NCBI GenBank assembly: GCA_029216955.1
Contig: JANAVB010031417.1
Coordinates: 20,561,278-20,625,277 of the forward strand
From: Iris pallida
Taxonomy: Eukaryota; Streptophyta; Magnoliopsida; Asparagales; Iridaceae
Direction of reading: 5' to 3'
Length of the DNA: 64,000 nt
In this document: positions 12,043 through 24,654 of the stretch, in pieces
How positions within the stretch are numbered: position 1 is the first letter of the stretch
Layout of the letters: the number at the start of each line of letters is the position of its first letter
Made by a program: the position numbers and the translations under genes
Notes under the pieces: model-generated
Told to the model about the DNA's origin: nothing
The model's database searches: none
The model's input: the letters and a program-made list of their open reading frames with translations, nothing else

Positions 12043-12900
12043 TTATTTTTGTTGGATACTTGGTAAAAGTTACATAGACTTGTAAAATTATGAATGATGT
12101 GCTTGTGATTGAAGTAGTAAAAAAAAATAGTTTTTTTTATTGCTATTGAGGGCATTAAGTCGATTCCAAAAGTTTAGGATGAAGCTTAAATTGTTATTAT
12201 TAATGCAAATAATTCACGACAAGACAATTATATGTTACTACATATATATTGTTAACTATAAGGTTGTTCCAAATTAGGTGATAAGAGTTTCTCAATATGA
12301 TTGCAAGCTATAACTCTCTCTTTTAAAATTTAGTACTATGCAACCATTGGCCTATTGGCCTCGTAGTTGCATGTGAAGATGCAGGCTGAAGTGAAATTTG
12401 TAAATTAAATTGAATAGCAACTGACTGGCTTCCAAACAGCAGGTATAACCTGCTAAATAAGTATGTCTGCTAAACAGAATAATAAAAATAATGACAATCA
12501 AACACCCAAATTAAGTTTTCCACGAAATTTTTTTAAAATTCTATAAAAAAAAATTTCCTAAAAAAATAATTCCCTGAAATTAATTTCTTTTCTATATCTT
12601 TTCCATCTTACAATCAAACGCACCCTCTGTATTTAACTCTGATTTTCTTTCTTTCTCTAATGAAAATGTTATAAATGAAAGAATCACATGGTACCCGATA
12701 AAATTGAATCTGATGGATGAATGTGAAAGTATATATAATTGCAGCATTTGTCTTTAAGATCCCAATTCACCTAACCCGTGTATTTAACTCTCCAACGTCG
12801 TTGTAAACAAGACACATTGTTCCTTAGTGGCATGATATATAAATTTGCTTTGACGAATGTGTTACTATAATCCTACTATAGTATATATGCACATACACTA
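12043..12900. other. Intergenic, nothing coding
   Basis: AT-rich. A CAATCAAACACCC motif (about 12494) and a near copy CAATCAAACGCACCC (about 12611) may be scars of a decayed MITE, but no complete element is visible. Confidence 0.5.
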
Positions 12901-13740
12901 CACGTATTTATTATTTGTATATTATAATTTGGAACATATTAAAAGACACTTTGAGCGGATTATATTGATTAGTTGGTTTATCTATGCTATTTTTAGTTAT
13001 ATAGGTCATGGGTTCAACCCTTCAAATTTCGTGGTAATAACTTAAAAGATTTAGCAAATAGCATGAATCATTCGATTTCCGTAAAATAATTCTTCCAGAA
13101 TGCATATATTAATTGGTTGTTGGTGGAATTTATTGTATCTATCCTTTTTAATTATTATATATATATTGAAGGGTATTTTTGGAAAAAAAAAATACGGTGA
13201 AGCCTACTTTTCACATTATATAGTAGAATAGATAGATATATTGAAGGGTATTTTCGAAAAAAATTTATGGTGAAGTCTACTTTTCACATTATATAGAACG
13301 CATTTATTATTCATATAGCTAGAAAGATCAAAATACACTTGGAGTTTATGATGTTAATGAGTTGGTTTAACTCTGCTGCTTTTATTATATAGGTTATGGA
13401 TTCAAGCCTTCGAATTTCGTAGTAACAACTTAAAAGACCTAGAAAGTAGCATGAACCCTTCGATTTTCATAGAACATTAATTCTTCCAGAATGCATCTTT
13501 TAAATGGTTGTTGGTGGAGTTTATTACATCTATTCTTTTTAATTAGTATAGATATATTGAAGGATATTTTTTAAAAGAAAATTTGTACGGTGAAGCCTAT
13601 TTTCACATTATATAGTAGAATAGCTAGACATAGTGGCCTAATTTTCACATTATATAGTAGAATAGATGGATATATTGAAGGGTATTTTTGGATAAAAAAT
13701 TTATAGTGAATCATACTTTTCACATTATATAGTAGAATAG
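12901..13740 (+). repeat. Tandem SINE-like repeat, two long units plus extra 3' modules
   Basis: A unit of about 397 bp beginning ACGTATTTATT (about 12902) recurs at about 13298. Both units hold a tRNA-type A box (near 12966 and 13356, ending AGTTGG or GAGTTGG) and a B box (GGTTCAACCC at 13011; GGATTCAAGCC at 13398), spaced as in Pol III promoters. The downstream module ATATTGAAGGGTATTTT followed by CACATTATATAG recurs at about 13164, 13239, 13555 and 13671. The boxes suggest a tRNA-derived SINE that was tandemly copied. I see no clean target-site duplication or poly(A) tail. Confidence 0.5.
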
Positions 13741-13750
13741 ATTAAAAAAA

Positions 13751-13961
13751 AAGGGTTATTTAGTTTTAGGGGCTCACATATATATGGTTATTATGATTTC
13801 GGTGGCTAAATTGACCGATGTTATAATTTGGATCTCAAAATATTGTTCATTAGCCTACGTAAACAGTAATTTCGAGATCCCAACTTTATCATCGGTCAAT
13901 TTCTAGAACCAAATCCTAATATCGATGATGTATATATGAGACCCTAAGATTAAATATCCCT
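13751..13961. mobile_element. Small MITE with about 30-bp inverted repeats
   Basis: The left end GGGTTATTTAGTTTTAGGGG and the right end CTAAGATTAAATATCCCTT are imperfect inverse complements, with a GACCGATG/CATCGGTC pair further inside. About 210 bp, with no coding capacity. The flanking A-rich runs hide any duplication. Confidence 0.6.
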
Positions 13962-15208
13962 TAAAAAATACATCAAAATAGTGACAAAAGTATTCCTTGG
14001 CGCTATTTGCTTTCTTCATAATTTCTGCTGACATACTGTAAAAGGAACAGTTTCGAATGAACAGCATGACATGCACTTTAAAGACACTCGACAGTGTGCT
14101 ACTTTTTCGCCTGGGTTTTATGAGAGCGTTGCTGAAAAAAGATTTAGTGCTTGCATGCATGCCATGGGATCAAGAATGGAAGAATTATGTAGTTAATATT
14201 TTGAGTTGTGTTCGTCTCCTTGAAAGTTCTCTCAGAGCCATAGATTCTAAGAAAAATAGTTGCTAATTATTTTGCGGAAATGATTCAATGAATGTATGAT
14301 ATGACAATTTGAAAGTAAGTATTAAAGGTTCCTATATTAATAATCTGCACAACTTAAATTCAATTTCTTGATCTTTTATTCTATTTGCATGAATCACGTT
14401 ATTGTAGTTGCATGCAAGAATGGAACTAGAAATTAGAGGTGGAATAGGATGGACTAAGTGTGGGCTGACTAATATAAATAAATAAATTGAGTGGGTTAGA
14501 TTCCACCCGACTCCCCTATATGATTTCGTCTATGGTTGCATGTTTGAATATTTCAACGAAGAATTACAATTGGAATGATTTCTTGCATGAGAAACGAAAC
14601 AATGCGCATCTCCACATTAGCAACTCAACTATCCGTGCAACTTTATTATCATTGATCAATGTAGTACTAAATTTATAAGATTTCGTAGTCATACGGCATT
14701 AAGGAACTGATTTTTTTTTCTTTCATATCTCCCACAATTTAATCCCGACAGTTATGGTGTTGCACATGAAGTTTTAGATGTATGCTACCGACATTGCATA
14801 TGTTTTTTTTGAGTAAATAAGATGAAGTTATAATTAAGATTATAGCACATATTGAACTGAAGTAAGTAGAAATACAAGTACGATCAAAAAATCATCAACA
14901 ATACATTCACAAAAATTACAAAATACTATACACCCTAAAGTATATAAAGTATCTCATCCAAATTTAAAATTATATATCATTTAGCCTCAAAGTTTGAACT
15001 AAATCTCCAATTCTCTTGCCTACTTCATTTAAAAGTTTGTAAAAAACTAAGCACACCCTCCTGAATTAAAAACAATGATAGAGTGCATCTCCATTCTCAC
15101 AATCGAAAAAAGTATGGAAGATTGTTAACTTCTTATAAAGTTTGGTCCATTACGATAGTAAGTGAATTTAAATCGTGGTGTTAACTGTGATCCTGCATTA
15201 TTTCAATT
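13962..15208. other. Intergenic, nothing recognised
   Basis: The short open frames at 14057-14266 and 14487-14678 have no recognisable domain and are at the length expected by chance in AT-rich DNA. Confidence 0.6.
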
Positions 15209-15475
15209 AGGGTTATTTACACTAACTATTCCTATATTTTTGATTTATAATACATGGTACCTCTACTTTTAAACTATTTACACTGACCATCCCTACTTTT
15301 TTGGTTTATTACACGGGATACTTCTACTTTAAGGTAAAAATAAAAAAATTATAACACTAACTACCCCTATTTTTATTTTATTTAAAAAAAAGGGATGGTT
15401 AGTGTAATTTTCTAAAATCATGAGTACCCCTTGTTATAAACAAAAAATATAGGGTTGGTTAGTATAAATAACCCT
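15209..15475. mobile_element. MITE with about 55-bp terminal inverted repeats
   Basis: The left arm starts AGGGTTATTTACACTAAC and the right arm ends TTAGTATAAATAACCCT. The two are inverse complements for about 55 bases with a few mismatches. Inside, partial repeats of the TTTACACTGACC block occur. About 267 bp. No certain TSD. Confidence 0.65.
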
Positions 15476-16432
15476 TTTAACTAAAATAAATATTGTGCCC
15501 TATCAAAAGTTGTGGCAGTTATGTTAAATTGAAATCGTTTAAGAATACAATAAAAAAAGTGTATGTCTGATCTTTTTATAATTAATGTGCATATTTATTT
15601 AGTTAGAATTTGGTACAATACACGGCACAGGAAAAAGGTGTCTCATTGGATTATTTATTAAGACAAGTATTAGCAAATTTATTTATTACTAGCAATGTAG
15701 AGATTTGATACAATAGAGAAGTAAGTATTAAAGTATATTGATACGTATGTATACGAGAAGGGGAAGAAAATGTAGGTAGGTTTCCGAGAAGAGGAGAGAA
15801 AAGAAAAGGAAAAAGACATGGGGTTTGGGTAAAGTCCAAAATTGGAGTAATAATTAGTTGGTCTGTGTGAAACGTTAGAATCGGCCCTTGCTATAAAAAG
15901 GAGACCGTGCACACGTGTCACAGCTGTTAGAAAGACTATCAGGACCAAAACACCATTGGTCAGCCCCTCCCCCATCTGCTTAAATTTACTACAATGCCCC
16001 CCCAACATTTTTATGTTAAGGTCCATTGCTTTCTCCTTTCTTCTGCTTTCCGTCCTTGAGCTTTGTTATTGAAAATGACCAAAATATCTATTTTAACAAA
16101 ATGGTAAAAAGAAAATGTTTTTTATTGATTAATACCTCTCCCCTTAATCCTTTCCCCAAATCACTGGGTCTTAATTCACAATTTTTTTGTTATAGACACG
16201 TTAAATGTATTTTACATGTATTACTAAAGAGAGAGAGAGAGACCATTAGTAGGATGAAAGATTCTTACATTCTAGACCGGAGGCACTACATAAGACGGTC
16301 AAATATTATGTCGTTAAAGAGAACTAGAACATATATTAGTAGTTAATGAGTTGATCGATAGGGAAGTAAAGGCTCACACGTCAAAGTTCATCACGTCGGC
16401 TTTCAATGGTAAAATTCTTGCTGAAAGTACAT
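15476..16432. other. Intergenic, nothing recognised
   Basis: AT-rich, with a short (GA)n at about 16226-16242. No coding evidence. Confidence 0.55.
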
Positions 16433-16905
16433 CAAGTAGTAGCGCTAGTACGCCACTCGTCTTCCCGACTCATTTATGTTGTCATTTCTCCTTAGGCACA
16501 TGTCTCAGTAACACAAAATAATAATTTTGTTCATAAATGACTGGACCAAACACCTCACGACATGAGCTGACGACAGCCATGTAGTACCTGTATAGAATGA
16601 CCATTCCGTTAAGGACATGTTTTTTTTTCGTATGTCAAGGGCTGATAAGGTTGTGCACTTCGTATCGAAGTAAAGCACATGTTCCACCGCATTTGCATGT
16701 CGTCGTCAATTTGTTTGAATTTCACTCTTGTGACCGGACTATCCAGATGGAGTGTTTTACGCGTCCTCTGATCCCCTTATCGGCATATACCAATGGCGAA
16801 CACTCATCGTTACGACATAGACTAGCAGGATATCTAATTTCATTTGCTTCTCATGCTTTCGCAACCCAGTGTCGATATAAACCCAGAGAATTGGCTTCGC
16901 TATTT
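16433..16905 (-). pseudogene. Organelle small-subunit rRNA fragment in nuclear DNA (probably mitochondrial rrn18), copy 1
   Basis: Read on the minus strand this matches the 3'-central half of a bacterial-type SSU rRNA. On the plus strand one sees near-universal segments in order: GAGCTGACGACAGCCATG, CACATGTTCCACCGC, a CGTCAATT block, then a decayed form of the GGACTACNNGGGTATCTAAT block, then CCAGAGAATTGGCTTCGCT. The segment CCTAAGGAGAAATGA on the minus strand, with the adjacent GTTGCTGAGACATG-type context, recalls plant mitochondrial 18S rRNA rather than plastid 16S; that choice is from memory. Many substitutions and small indels show it is an old non-functional nuclear insertion. Confidence 0.72.
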
Positions 16906-17014
16906 TCAAAAAATATATATATATATATATATATAGTAACTTGCTTCTAAGATTGTTTATGGTACAAAAAAAAATGAATATTGCATTGCAGAAGAATGCA
17001 TCTCTCTCAGAGTA

Positions 17015-17491
17015 AAGTAGTAGCATTGGTACGTCACTCGGCTCCCCGGCTCACTTCGACCATTTCTCCTTAGGCGGCATGTCTCAGCAACATAAAAATG
17101 AGGGTTTGCTCATTAAAGAACTAGATCAAACATCTCACGATACGAGCTGACGACAGCCATGCAGTACATGCATAAAAGGATCGTTCTGTTAAGGACATAT
17201 TTTCTTTTTCATATATCAAGGACTGATAAGGTTGTGCATGTCGTATCGAACTAAAGCACATGTTCCACCGCTTGCGCATGCCTCCGTCAATTTCTTTGAG
17301 TTTCGGTCTTGTGACCGGACTATACAGACAGAGTGTTTTATGCGTTGGCTGGGCCCCCTGATAGATATAAACCAAATGACGAACACTCATCGTTTAAGGT
17401 ATGGACTACTGGGATATATAATCTCATTTGCTTTTCATGCTTTCGCATTCCAGCGTCGGTAGGAACCCAGAGAACTGGCTTCGCTTTTTCG
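17015..17491 (-). pseudogene. Organelle small-subunit rRNA fragment in nuclear DNA, copy 2 (tandem)
   Basis: This is the same rRNA region as copy 1, in the same orientation, and better preserved in several blocks: GAGCTGACGACAGCCATG is intact, and CCGTCAATTTCTTTGAGTTT is nearly so. The similarity to copy 1 continues past the rRNA part into an AT tract, a GTACCAAAAAAATA block and a CATCTCTC block. So one insertion was duplicated in tandem together with its flank, and the copies did not arrive separately. No expression is expected. Confidence 0.75.
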
Positions 17492-17585
17492 ATAGAATAT
17501 ATATAGAAAACTTATTTCTAGGAATGTTTATAGTACCAAAAAAATAAAATTTGCATTGAAGAAAAAATACATCTCTCAAAGTAAT

Positions 17586-18133
17586 AGGCAACAAGGGTCA
17601 GACATGGAAGACCCCACAGCCACCCCTTTCCACTAAATCATGTCCTTGTACTAACCCATCATCATATAATCAAAAATCCAATGAAAAATTCTAAAGAGAC
17701 CCCTGTCCCTCTCCTCCAAATCCAATCTATTAGAAAATGATACAATAAACATGTAACCAGTACCACTCCTAAATCACAGAAGAACCCCACAAAACCCAAA
17801 ACCCCCCACACCAACAAAAATATAAAGCAAAGGAGTGGTACTAAATACCAATACTCTACTAAGCCCCAGCCAGAACCAAAGTTGTTTTTTTTTTAATTTT
17901 ATAATTGTTCCTCTCTCCTTTCTCTTCCTATTTGTCTCTATTTTTGCCAGCCATTTCCTGCCTCTCTCTCTCTCTCTCTCTCTCTCTAAGCCACTACTTC
18001 ATTGATTGAGTAAAGAAAAGCGACTCCTTTTCTTTCTTTTCTTCTTCCTCTATGAAGAGACCCATCTAGAGGAAGAGGAAGAAGACCCATCCATCACAAA
18101 AAGCTCCACTTTTTACCATCAAATCTGAGAGAA
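17586..18133 (+). promoter_or_regulatory. Promoter and 5'-UTR region of the cyclin D gene
   Basis: This is the sequence just upstream of the cyclin ATG. A TATA-like AATATAAAG lies at about 17819, roughly 310 bases before the start codon. Downstream are pyrimidine-rich leader sequence and a (CT)n microsatellite at about 17962-17986, common in plant 5' UTRs. I did not find a convincing E2F site. TATA and transcription-start placement are inference. Confidence 0.45.
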
Positions 18134-19977
18134 ATGGGGCTCAGCTATGACTGTGCTTCCTCCGTCCTCCTCTGTGCCGAGGACAACAACAGCATCCTCT
18201 GCTTTGACGAGGAGGAGGAGGAGGAGGAGGGAGCCATGGGTTGTATTGGTCAAGAAAGGAGGGACCTTTATGGCGATTCCTTCCTGGCGGGCTTCCCCAA
18301 ACAGTCTGATGAGTGCCTGGACCTGCTGGTGGAGAAGGAGGTGGAGCACCTGCCATTGGAGGGCTATGGCAAGAGGCTGGCCACTGGGGCCTTGGACTTG
18401 TCCATCAGGAGGGATGCCATTGATTGGATTCTCAAGGTCTGGCCAATTTTTCTTTCCTTTTTTTTTTTCTGTTCCTATTTTATTTTTCTTCCATTTTGCC
18501 AACTTTCCTATCTGGGTTTCTTTTGTCTAATTATTTATTTTTCTTATTGTTGCTGTATATGTATTTTTGTAGGTTGGTATGTAATGGTGTTGTTAATGTG
18601 AGATTTTGATAGCTTGATGTGTGAAAAAAAAATTGGGTGTGTTTGTCTCTTTCCATTAATATTGTCTTCTGGTGATGCAAAAATAAAAATAAAAATCTGA
18701 TTTTTAATGTGTTTCCTTTTCTTGCTTTATTTCCCCCCACCAACCAATTTTCCCTGTGATTTGATGATTTTCCTTTTTGGCAGGTTCATTCCCATTACAG
18801 CTTTGGACCCCTGAGTGCCTATCTCTCTGTGAATTACTTGGACAGATTCCTCTCTGCCTATGAACTCCCAGTAAGAAAAAAAAGAACTGATTTTTTTTTT
18901 TCACTTTGGTCATTAGGAAAAGATATAATCTTTCTTGGTCCCAATTCTTATCATTATGTAATTTTTTTTTCCTTCTAATTATAGCAAGGGAAGGCTTGGA
19001 TGACACAGTTATTATCGGTGGCCTGCTTATCTTTGGGTGCCAAGATGGAGGAAACTGAGGTCCCTCTGTCTCTTGACTTACAGGTAGATTATATGTTGCA
19101 ATGTCTGATATGTTTAAGCGATTGCCGCAAAAATTGTTCTGCGTCGAAAGATTATTCATTCTTATGGATTTCCAAACAGATAGGCGAGTCCAAGTATGTG
19201 TTTGAAGCTAAGACTATACAGAGGATGGAGCTCCTGGTCCTGAGCACCCTCAAGTGGAGGATGCAAGCCGTGACTCCCTTCTCTTTCATAGACCACTTCC
19301 TTCGCAGGCTCAACGACGATAACCCTCCGACCAAGTCGTTGGTCTCGCGATCGGCTGAACTCATCCTGAACATTGCTAAAGGTAGATTCTGTTTCCATGT
19401 CACGCGACGAAGAGCATATGTAAAGAAGGTCAATTGATACGACTTGGATGGAAATTTTGGTTGCAGGAATTGATTTCTTGTCGTTCAGGCCTTCCGAGAT
19501 TGCTGCTGCTGTGGCAATGTTGGTGCTCGAGGAGTCCCAGATGGTGGAGGCTGAGAAGGCTATAGATTCTTGCAACCATGTAGACAAGGTGAGATCTTCG
19601 CTTCGCTTGCTTTTTAATGTGAATTGTGTTATACTATACAATGTAGCTCATAATTTAAAGGTGAAATTTTTTCGCTTCGCTTGATGTTAATGTGAATTGT
19701 GCTATACTACACAATGTAGCTCATAATCTGAAGGTTTTTGTTCCAGGAGAATGTGGTGAGATGCTATGGAGTGATGCTGGAGGTGCTGATGATGAGGAAC
19801 AGGTCTGGTAAGAATGGCAGTCAGTCAGTTTCATCTGTGCCATGTAGCCCAAATGGTGTCTTGGATGTTGCTTGCCTGAGCTCTAAGAGTGATGATCTGA
19901 CTGTTGGGTCACATGCAAATTCTCACAACTCTCCAGCTAGCAAGAGAAGGAAAATAATGAGCAAGCCATTTGTTTGA
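18134..19977 (+). CDS. CYCD: D-type cyclin (D2/D4-like), six exons
   Basis: Exons: 18134-18436, 18784-18870, 18985-19083, 19180-19381, 19467-19588, 19747-19977. Every intron is GT-AG and the phases join to 347 residues. The protein would pair with a CDKA kinase in the nucleus and drive G1/S by targeting retinoblastoma-related protein. An LxCxE motif (LLCAE) sits at residues 12-16 and is followed by a run of seven Glu. The N-terminal cyclin box, from about residue 70, holds WILK, NYLDRFL and the signature LSLGAKMEE, then [11 protein letters not shown]. The C-terminal cyclin fold runs from about 205 to 310. The tail is Ser-rich and ends with a basic SKRRK cluster. The DLQ-x-FEAKTI context is closest to plant CYCD2/CYCD4, from memory. 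Stop is TGA; no lesion is seen. Confidence 0.95.
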
Positions 19978-22900
19978 TGAATGCAAGTTTGGTTGGTGGG
20001 AATTTTGGTGTGTGCTCTGAGAAAGGGGGAAAAAGAGAGAGAGAGAGAATAAATAGTGTTGGGAATCAGTTGTTCATGCTTTTGACATAAGGAAGCAGCC
20101 AGCAGCTACTGAACTATCAGGAAAATTCAAAGCTAGGAATTTAGAAGAAGACTGAGACTCACTGCTGGAGATGATGGTATTAGTGTTTGTTGTTCTTTTG
20201 ATTTTTCTTTCATTTGTGGAACATTTTGAAGAAGGAAAAAAAAAAAAAACTCCTTTGGGAAAAAATATATGACTACCAAAACAAAACAAAAAAATAATAA
20301 ATTGACAATGTTTATATTTATTATTTGATCTTGCTTGTACTCTGGTGCTTGCCATCTTCTTGTTTGACTGCTGGTCTGCTTAGACTCTGGACTTTGCTTC
20401 CCCATGGTAGTAAAGAAGGGCCTGTATGCCAGTAGAGACCTTGGGAAGAACAGCAACACATACAAAAAAAAAACCCACCAGCAATGGGAGAATCTTAATT
20501 AATTATATTACTTACTGTTTTGATCTTTATAATGTTAGAAAAATAAGTGAGGGAATTATTCTCTTCTGCCATGGTTTAGTTTATTGGTGGTTGCCATTTG
20601 AAAGAAACTAGTCAAGACCATGATAAAATCAGTACATTACAGTATTGTTTCTTTCCTGGGCTTTGTGGTGTGTGTATTGTGTGTGTGTGCAAGTCATGTT
20701 TTAGTGCAATACATAAGCTCTTTCTGAAAAATAGCTAAGAACAAAGTGGCCACTGAGATTACATGTGCACAGTTAGATGTAACATGTAGGACCACTAGGG
20801 ACTTACACTGTGCAATTTTCCCTTGTCTTCTATAGCAGTATAATTTTTTTGTCACATCTTGTATGAATAGATGATAATGGAAGTAAATAATCCTCTTTCC
20901 TATGATATCATTGCTATTGTTTATTTTGATGCCTCTTTGAGAAAGGGCTAGTGGCAACATTGAACTCAACTTGCATGGTGTTACTTCTGTCCAGTGTCCA
21001 GACTCCTTCATTAGGTGTTTTTCCCCCTTTGAATTTTCCCCCTTTGAAGGACAGCAGCTCTTTTGTACAGGAGCATGCCCCAGAAAGATCTGTCCTGTAG
21101 TAGCACTGGCCCCAAAAGAACATGGATTGACCAGTTGCTTTCATGTGTTCCCCATTGGCCCCACTTGTCAGGGACCATACCTCTCTGGTATCAATGAGCA
21201 TATTGTTTGATGTGTTACTAGTATGTTTATGTTGTAATAGAATGTAGTTAACTCCATCCTTAGAACAACTTAAATCCGGTCCCTGCGTCGTTCTTAATTT
21301 CTCTTACTTCTCATAACCCTCGTCTGTTAATAAAGGATTTCTTTGAAGTTGCTAGTTATCATTGACCTGCTTCATACCTAGCTTAATTCAGTCAGATCTA
21401 AAATTTTACTATATCAACTGCAGACAAGGAACTAGTTTTGTGCTTTAAAATTTAAATATTTATTCCGTCTGTTCTTGTTTGTATGAACCACTTTGCAATT
21501 CACCCAGGACATTTTAATGGTATAAATTGAACTGGTAATTGGTGAGAATACAATTTACACAAATGCAATCTAAATCACGACAAAGATCAACAAAATGAGT
21601 TACTTTGTATATGACCCATCCCTGTGCATGAATGTAACTGGATTTGCATACAAGAATTCTAATTGTTGCTGTTGTTGGCAATAAATAACAGGGATCAATG
21701 AATATATTTCAAGAAGAGGAATAATCCCGAGTCTAAAATTATCATCGGGTAGAGACGGTGCAAGTATAGTAGGATAGGAATAATCCTGAGTCATTCTCAA
21801 AATCTTAATTTATCAAACAAAATTCTCCTTAGTCCATGAAGGATCAAGAACTTACAATTTAAAGTACTGTAAATAATCTAAAAAAATGTTATCGATTCGA
21901 CTCCTGCAATCTGTACACTTCTGTATTGAACTTGACATATTATGAATTCACCCCCAGGACAAACAATTCCTTCACCGAGATTGGGCAGGCTGCGTCAAGA
22001 CCAGCCTGCAAAATCTTCAAATCCTTCACAAGCCAAGCCATGGCCAGTGACAAACAAATGTCATAATTTGCTTCAGGTGGAGGGCTCCATATGAGGGGTA
22101 GAGAGAACAAGAGGAGCTGAGCCATGTCTGGCCATCAGATCTTTACTGGATATCAATGTAACAGTGACTTCTTCTGAAGCTTAGTAGATCACCTGTGAGC
22201 AAAAGTTATCAAATAGCGCATTATTTGACATCTCCTTTGGAGATCTGCACTAATAATAAAAGAGACTGATTCAAAGCCAGTGCGGGAAAACAAAGGGGAA
22301 CAGATCTGCAACCTATGGTCCGTTGTGAACAGAACACAACCGGTTCTCTGTCTATTTCTGTGAAGCATAGGGACCATTTACATAAACTAATGACAGTATG
22401 TGCATGTGAGAGTGAAAAACTAGCCCCAAATAACCATTTTAATCTCTGGGTGGAAAATAACCTTAGAAGCCAGAAACTCCTAAAATGTTAACGAATCTCA
22501 GTAAGAACCTCGATTCGGCGGTTCTCACTTGGGGCCTTGTTGGAAGCTCGCTTTTCCGATGACGGAAGCTCGTTTCTCCGGCGACGGGAGCACGTTTCTC
22601 CGACAACATGAGCGCTTCCCCATAATATGATCATAATTTTTAAAAAGACAAATGTTTGGAAGAAAGTTGAAGATTTGTAATACACGTTTATAAAAAAAAA
22701 TCAACATGCGAATGCTCTCTTTAATTTCGAACTGAACTTTATAATTCTAATAAATATTAAGATATTTATAAGTTTTGTTAACAATAATTAATATACATAA
22801 TTTTTTTTATTAGCGCACGCTTCCATCACGCTCCCAACTTTAGGTTCTTCTAGGTAGTCGCGTTTTCCGCTCCTACTCCACGCCCCCGCTTCCATCCCCG

Positions 22901-23952
22901 CTTTCGCTTATATCACCTACAACATACCACAAGTTAAAGAAGCAAAGAGTTGGCTGACGGTTGACCTTATCATCATATATAGCCCTCCGATTTAAATTCT
23001 GTGGACCTAAGAGTGAGATGACCGTCCGATAGGCCAGTTCAATGTGGTCGGGCCATGGAACACGGATTTGGCAAAGGGACCACACACTGCACAAGCGCGA
23101 ACCTGCAAAAGATCCAATCAAAGAAATGAAGGGGGCTGGACATTGATGTGGAGGACGCCAAGCTCAGATCCGAATTGGATGGTACAAACTACAGAAGAGC
23201 GGGCTGTCTTGTGCTAGATTGCTACATTGGCTGTGCCAAAGCTGCAAAGGTGAAGTGCTGTGGAGCCTAATCGAATTAAATCTGCATGCAGCTATCTTCC
23301 ATTGTCAGTTCTTTCAATGACGGTGTAAGTGAACAAGAGGAACAAGAAAAGACGATTCAAAAATAAAACTGTTCAGTAATTTGTCATCACACACTTATAG
23401 AATATATGCTACTCATCTTGAAAGCCATTATATATCACAATATATCGATGTACATATACAACCCACTTCTGAATATGATAAGCCAAACATACATTGATGA
23501 ATTCAGAGTTTTTGCTACTTAGTAGATGGATCGAGAGTCTTCGCTATTTAGTTTTGACATCCAACTTTCAATTGTTTACAGCAAATAGATCAAAAAACAT
23601 GGTGATATCAAGAGAGGTTCCAGTAGATCTCTGCAAACAAGTGCTGCATGCTTATGGGTTCAAATTCGGTAAGCACGACGCTTTCATCTTGTTGTTCTCT
23701 AAATCTGTATAAAGTATAGCAATGCTGACCACAAGAAGTTGGGATGGAAGCTTTGTTTAAGTAGCTCTTGTTTTATTGTACTCCAACATGTATTTTTTTT
23801 AACCCTAGGGCCTAGATCGACGATATGTTATTACGTTGGACAACACACTATAGATGTCATGGGACTCACATTCTGGATGTATCCAACTAGGTTACTTAGA
23901 ATTGGACTAAGTATTCACGAGTAATCACATTTCCTGGAGGCAACCGAGCAGT
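19978..23952. other. Cyclin 3' UTR and long intergenic stretch
   Basis: The first part is the cyclin 3' UTR, with candidate AATAAA signals at about 20049 and 20296. Beyond about 20500 I find no host gene: open frames at 20971-21210, 21940-22125 and 23494-23712 have no recognisable domain and no supporting splice structure. A short GC-richer patch at 22500-22625 contains three imperfect repeats of a GAAGCTCG/TTTCTCCG block. Nothing else is supported. Confidence 0.5.
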
Positions 23953-24161
23953 GAGTCCATTTTTGTTCACCCATCAAAACTATGGTATTTGTTCACCCTC
24001 CACTAAGAAAACGACACGTGTCAAATTGAAAGTGAAGACAACTTTGGTGGTCGAACAAAACCACACCCAAAGTGGTCTTACATTGGCTAAATTGACACGT
24101 GTCATTTTAGTGGAAGGTGAACAAACACTGTAGTTTTGGTGGGTGAAACAAAAATGGACTC
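23953..24161. mobile_element. Mutator-like MITE (209 bp)
   Basis: It starts GAGTCCATTTTTGTT and ends AACAAAAATGGACTC, perfect at the ends and continuing as imperfect inverted repeats for about 65 bases. It is flanked by a perfect 10-bp direct repeat ACCGAGCAGT (23943-23952 and 24162-24171). Long terminal repeats and a 9-11 bp duplication fit Mutator-like elements. No coding capacity. Confidence 0.82.
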
Positions 24162-24171
24162 ACCGAGCAGT

Positions 24172-24654
24172 AGCACTAAAAATGGCAACTATGCAGCTTT
24201 TATCAATGTGGCCAAGTAAAAGAATAAATAAACCCTTCCATAAACACAAAGAAAGCTGAAGGTTTACTTGAAACACCATTGTAGTCTTATAATTTTGGAC
24301 AAGAATTTAAGTTGGAAACAAATAGAGCTAATGCAAACATGCTGTTCAAAAGAGAGGGCTTTCATCCAACAATAAAATATAGATAGTACTTTCCTTTGAT
24401 ATCAAGCCAAGTTGAAAAAGGACTATGTAACTCTGCTTAACTCACAGTAGAAGCTTAAAATAAATGGTTCTATGGACTTGAGCCACTAAACGTTTTAGCC
24501 TTGTGAGAGTAAGGACAAGGACAACAAACATCTACACCCTTCTACCTCTTGTACACAAGTAGGCTTTTTTATTCCTCAATATTCAATTGGTAAATGCAGT
24601 TGGAAGCTTTCCATGGTTAAGATGAAAGTATCTATAGAACTTTATTCTTTTAAG
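24172..24654. other. Intergenic, nothing recognised
   Basis: No open frame or repeat structure is supported between the Mutator-like MITE and the next element. Confidence 0.6.

Noticed and set aside
16597..17462. Open frames across the rRNA-like region
   Set aside because: The sequence is decayed rRNA; the frames have no protein similarity that I can recognise.
18119..18502. Minus-strand Pro-rich frames over cyclin exon 1
   Set aside because: Antisense of the exon with its Glu run; no independent support.
21940..22125. 61-codon minus-strand frame in the cyclin downstream region
   Set aside because: Short, without a domain or splice context.
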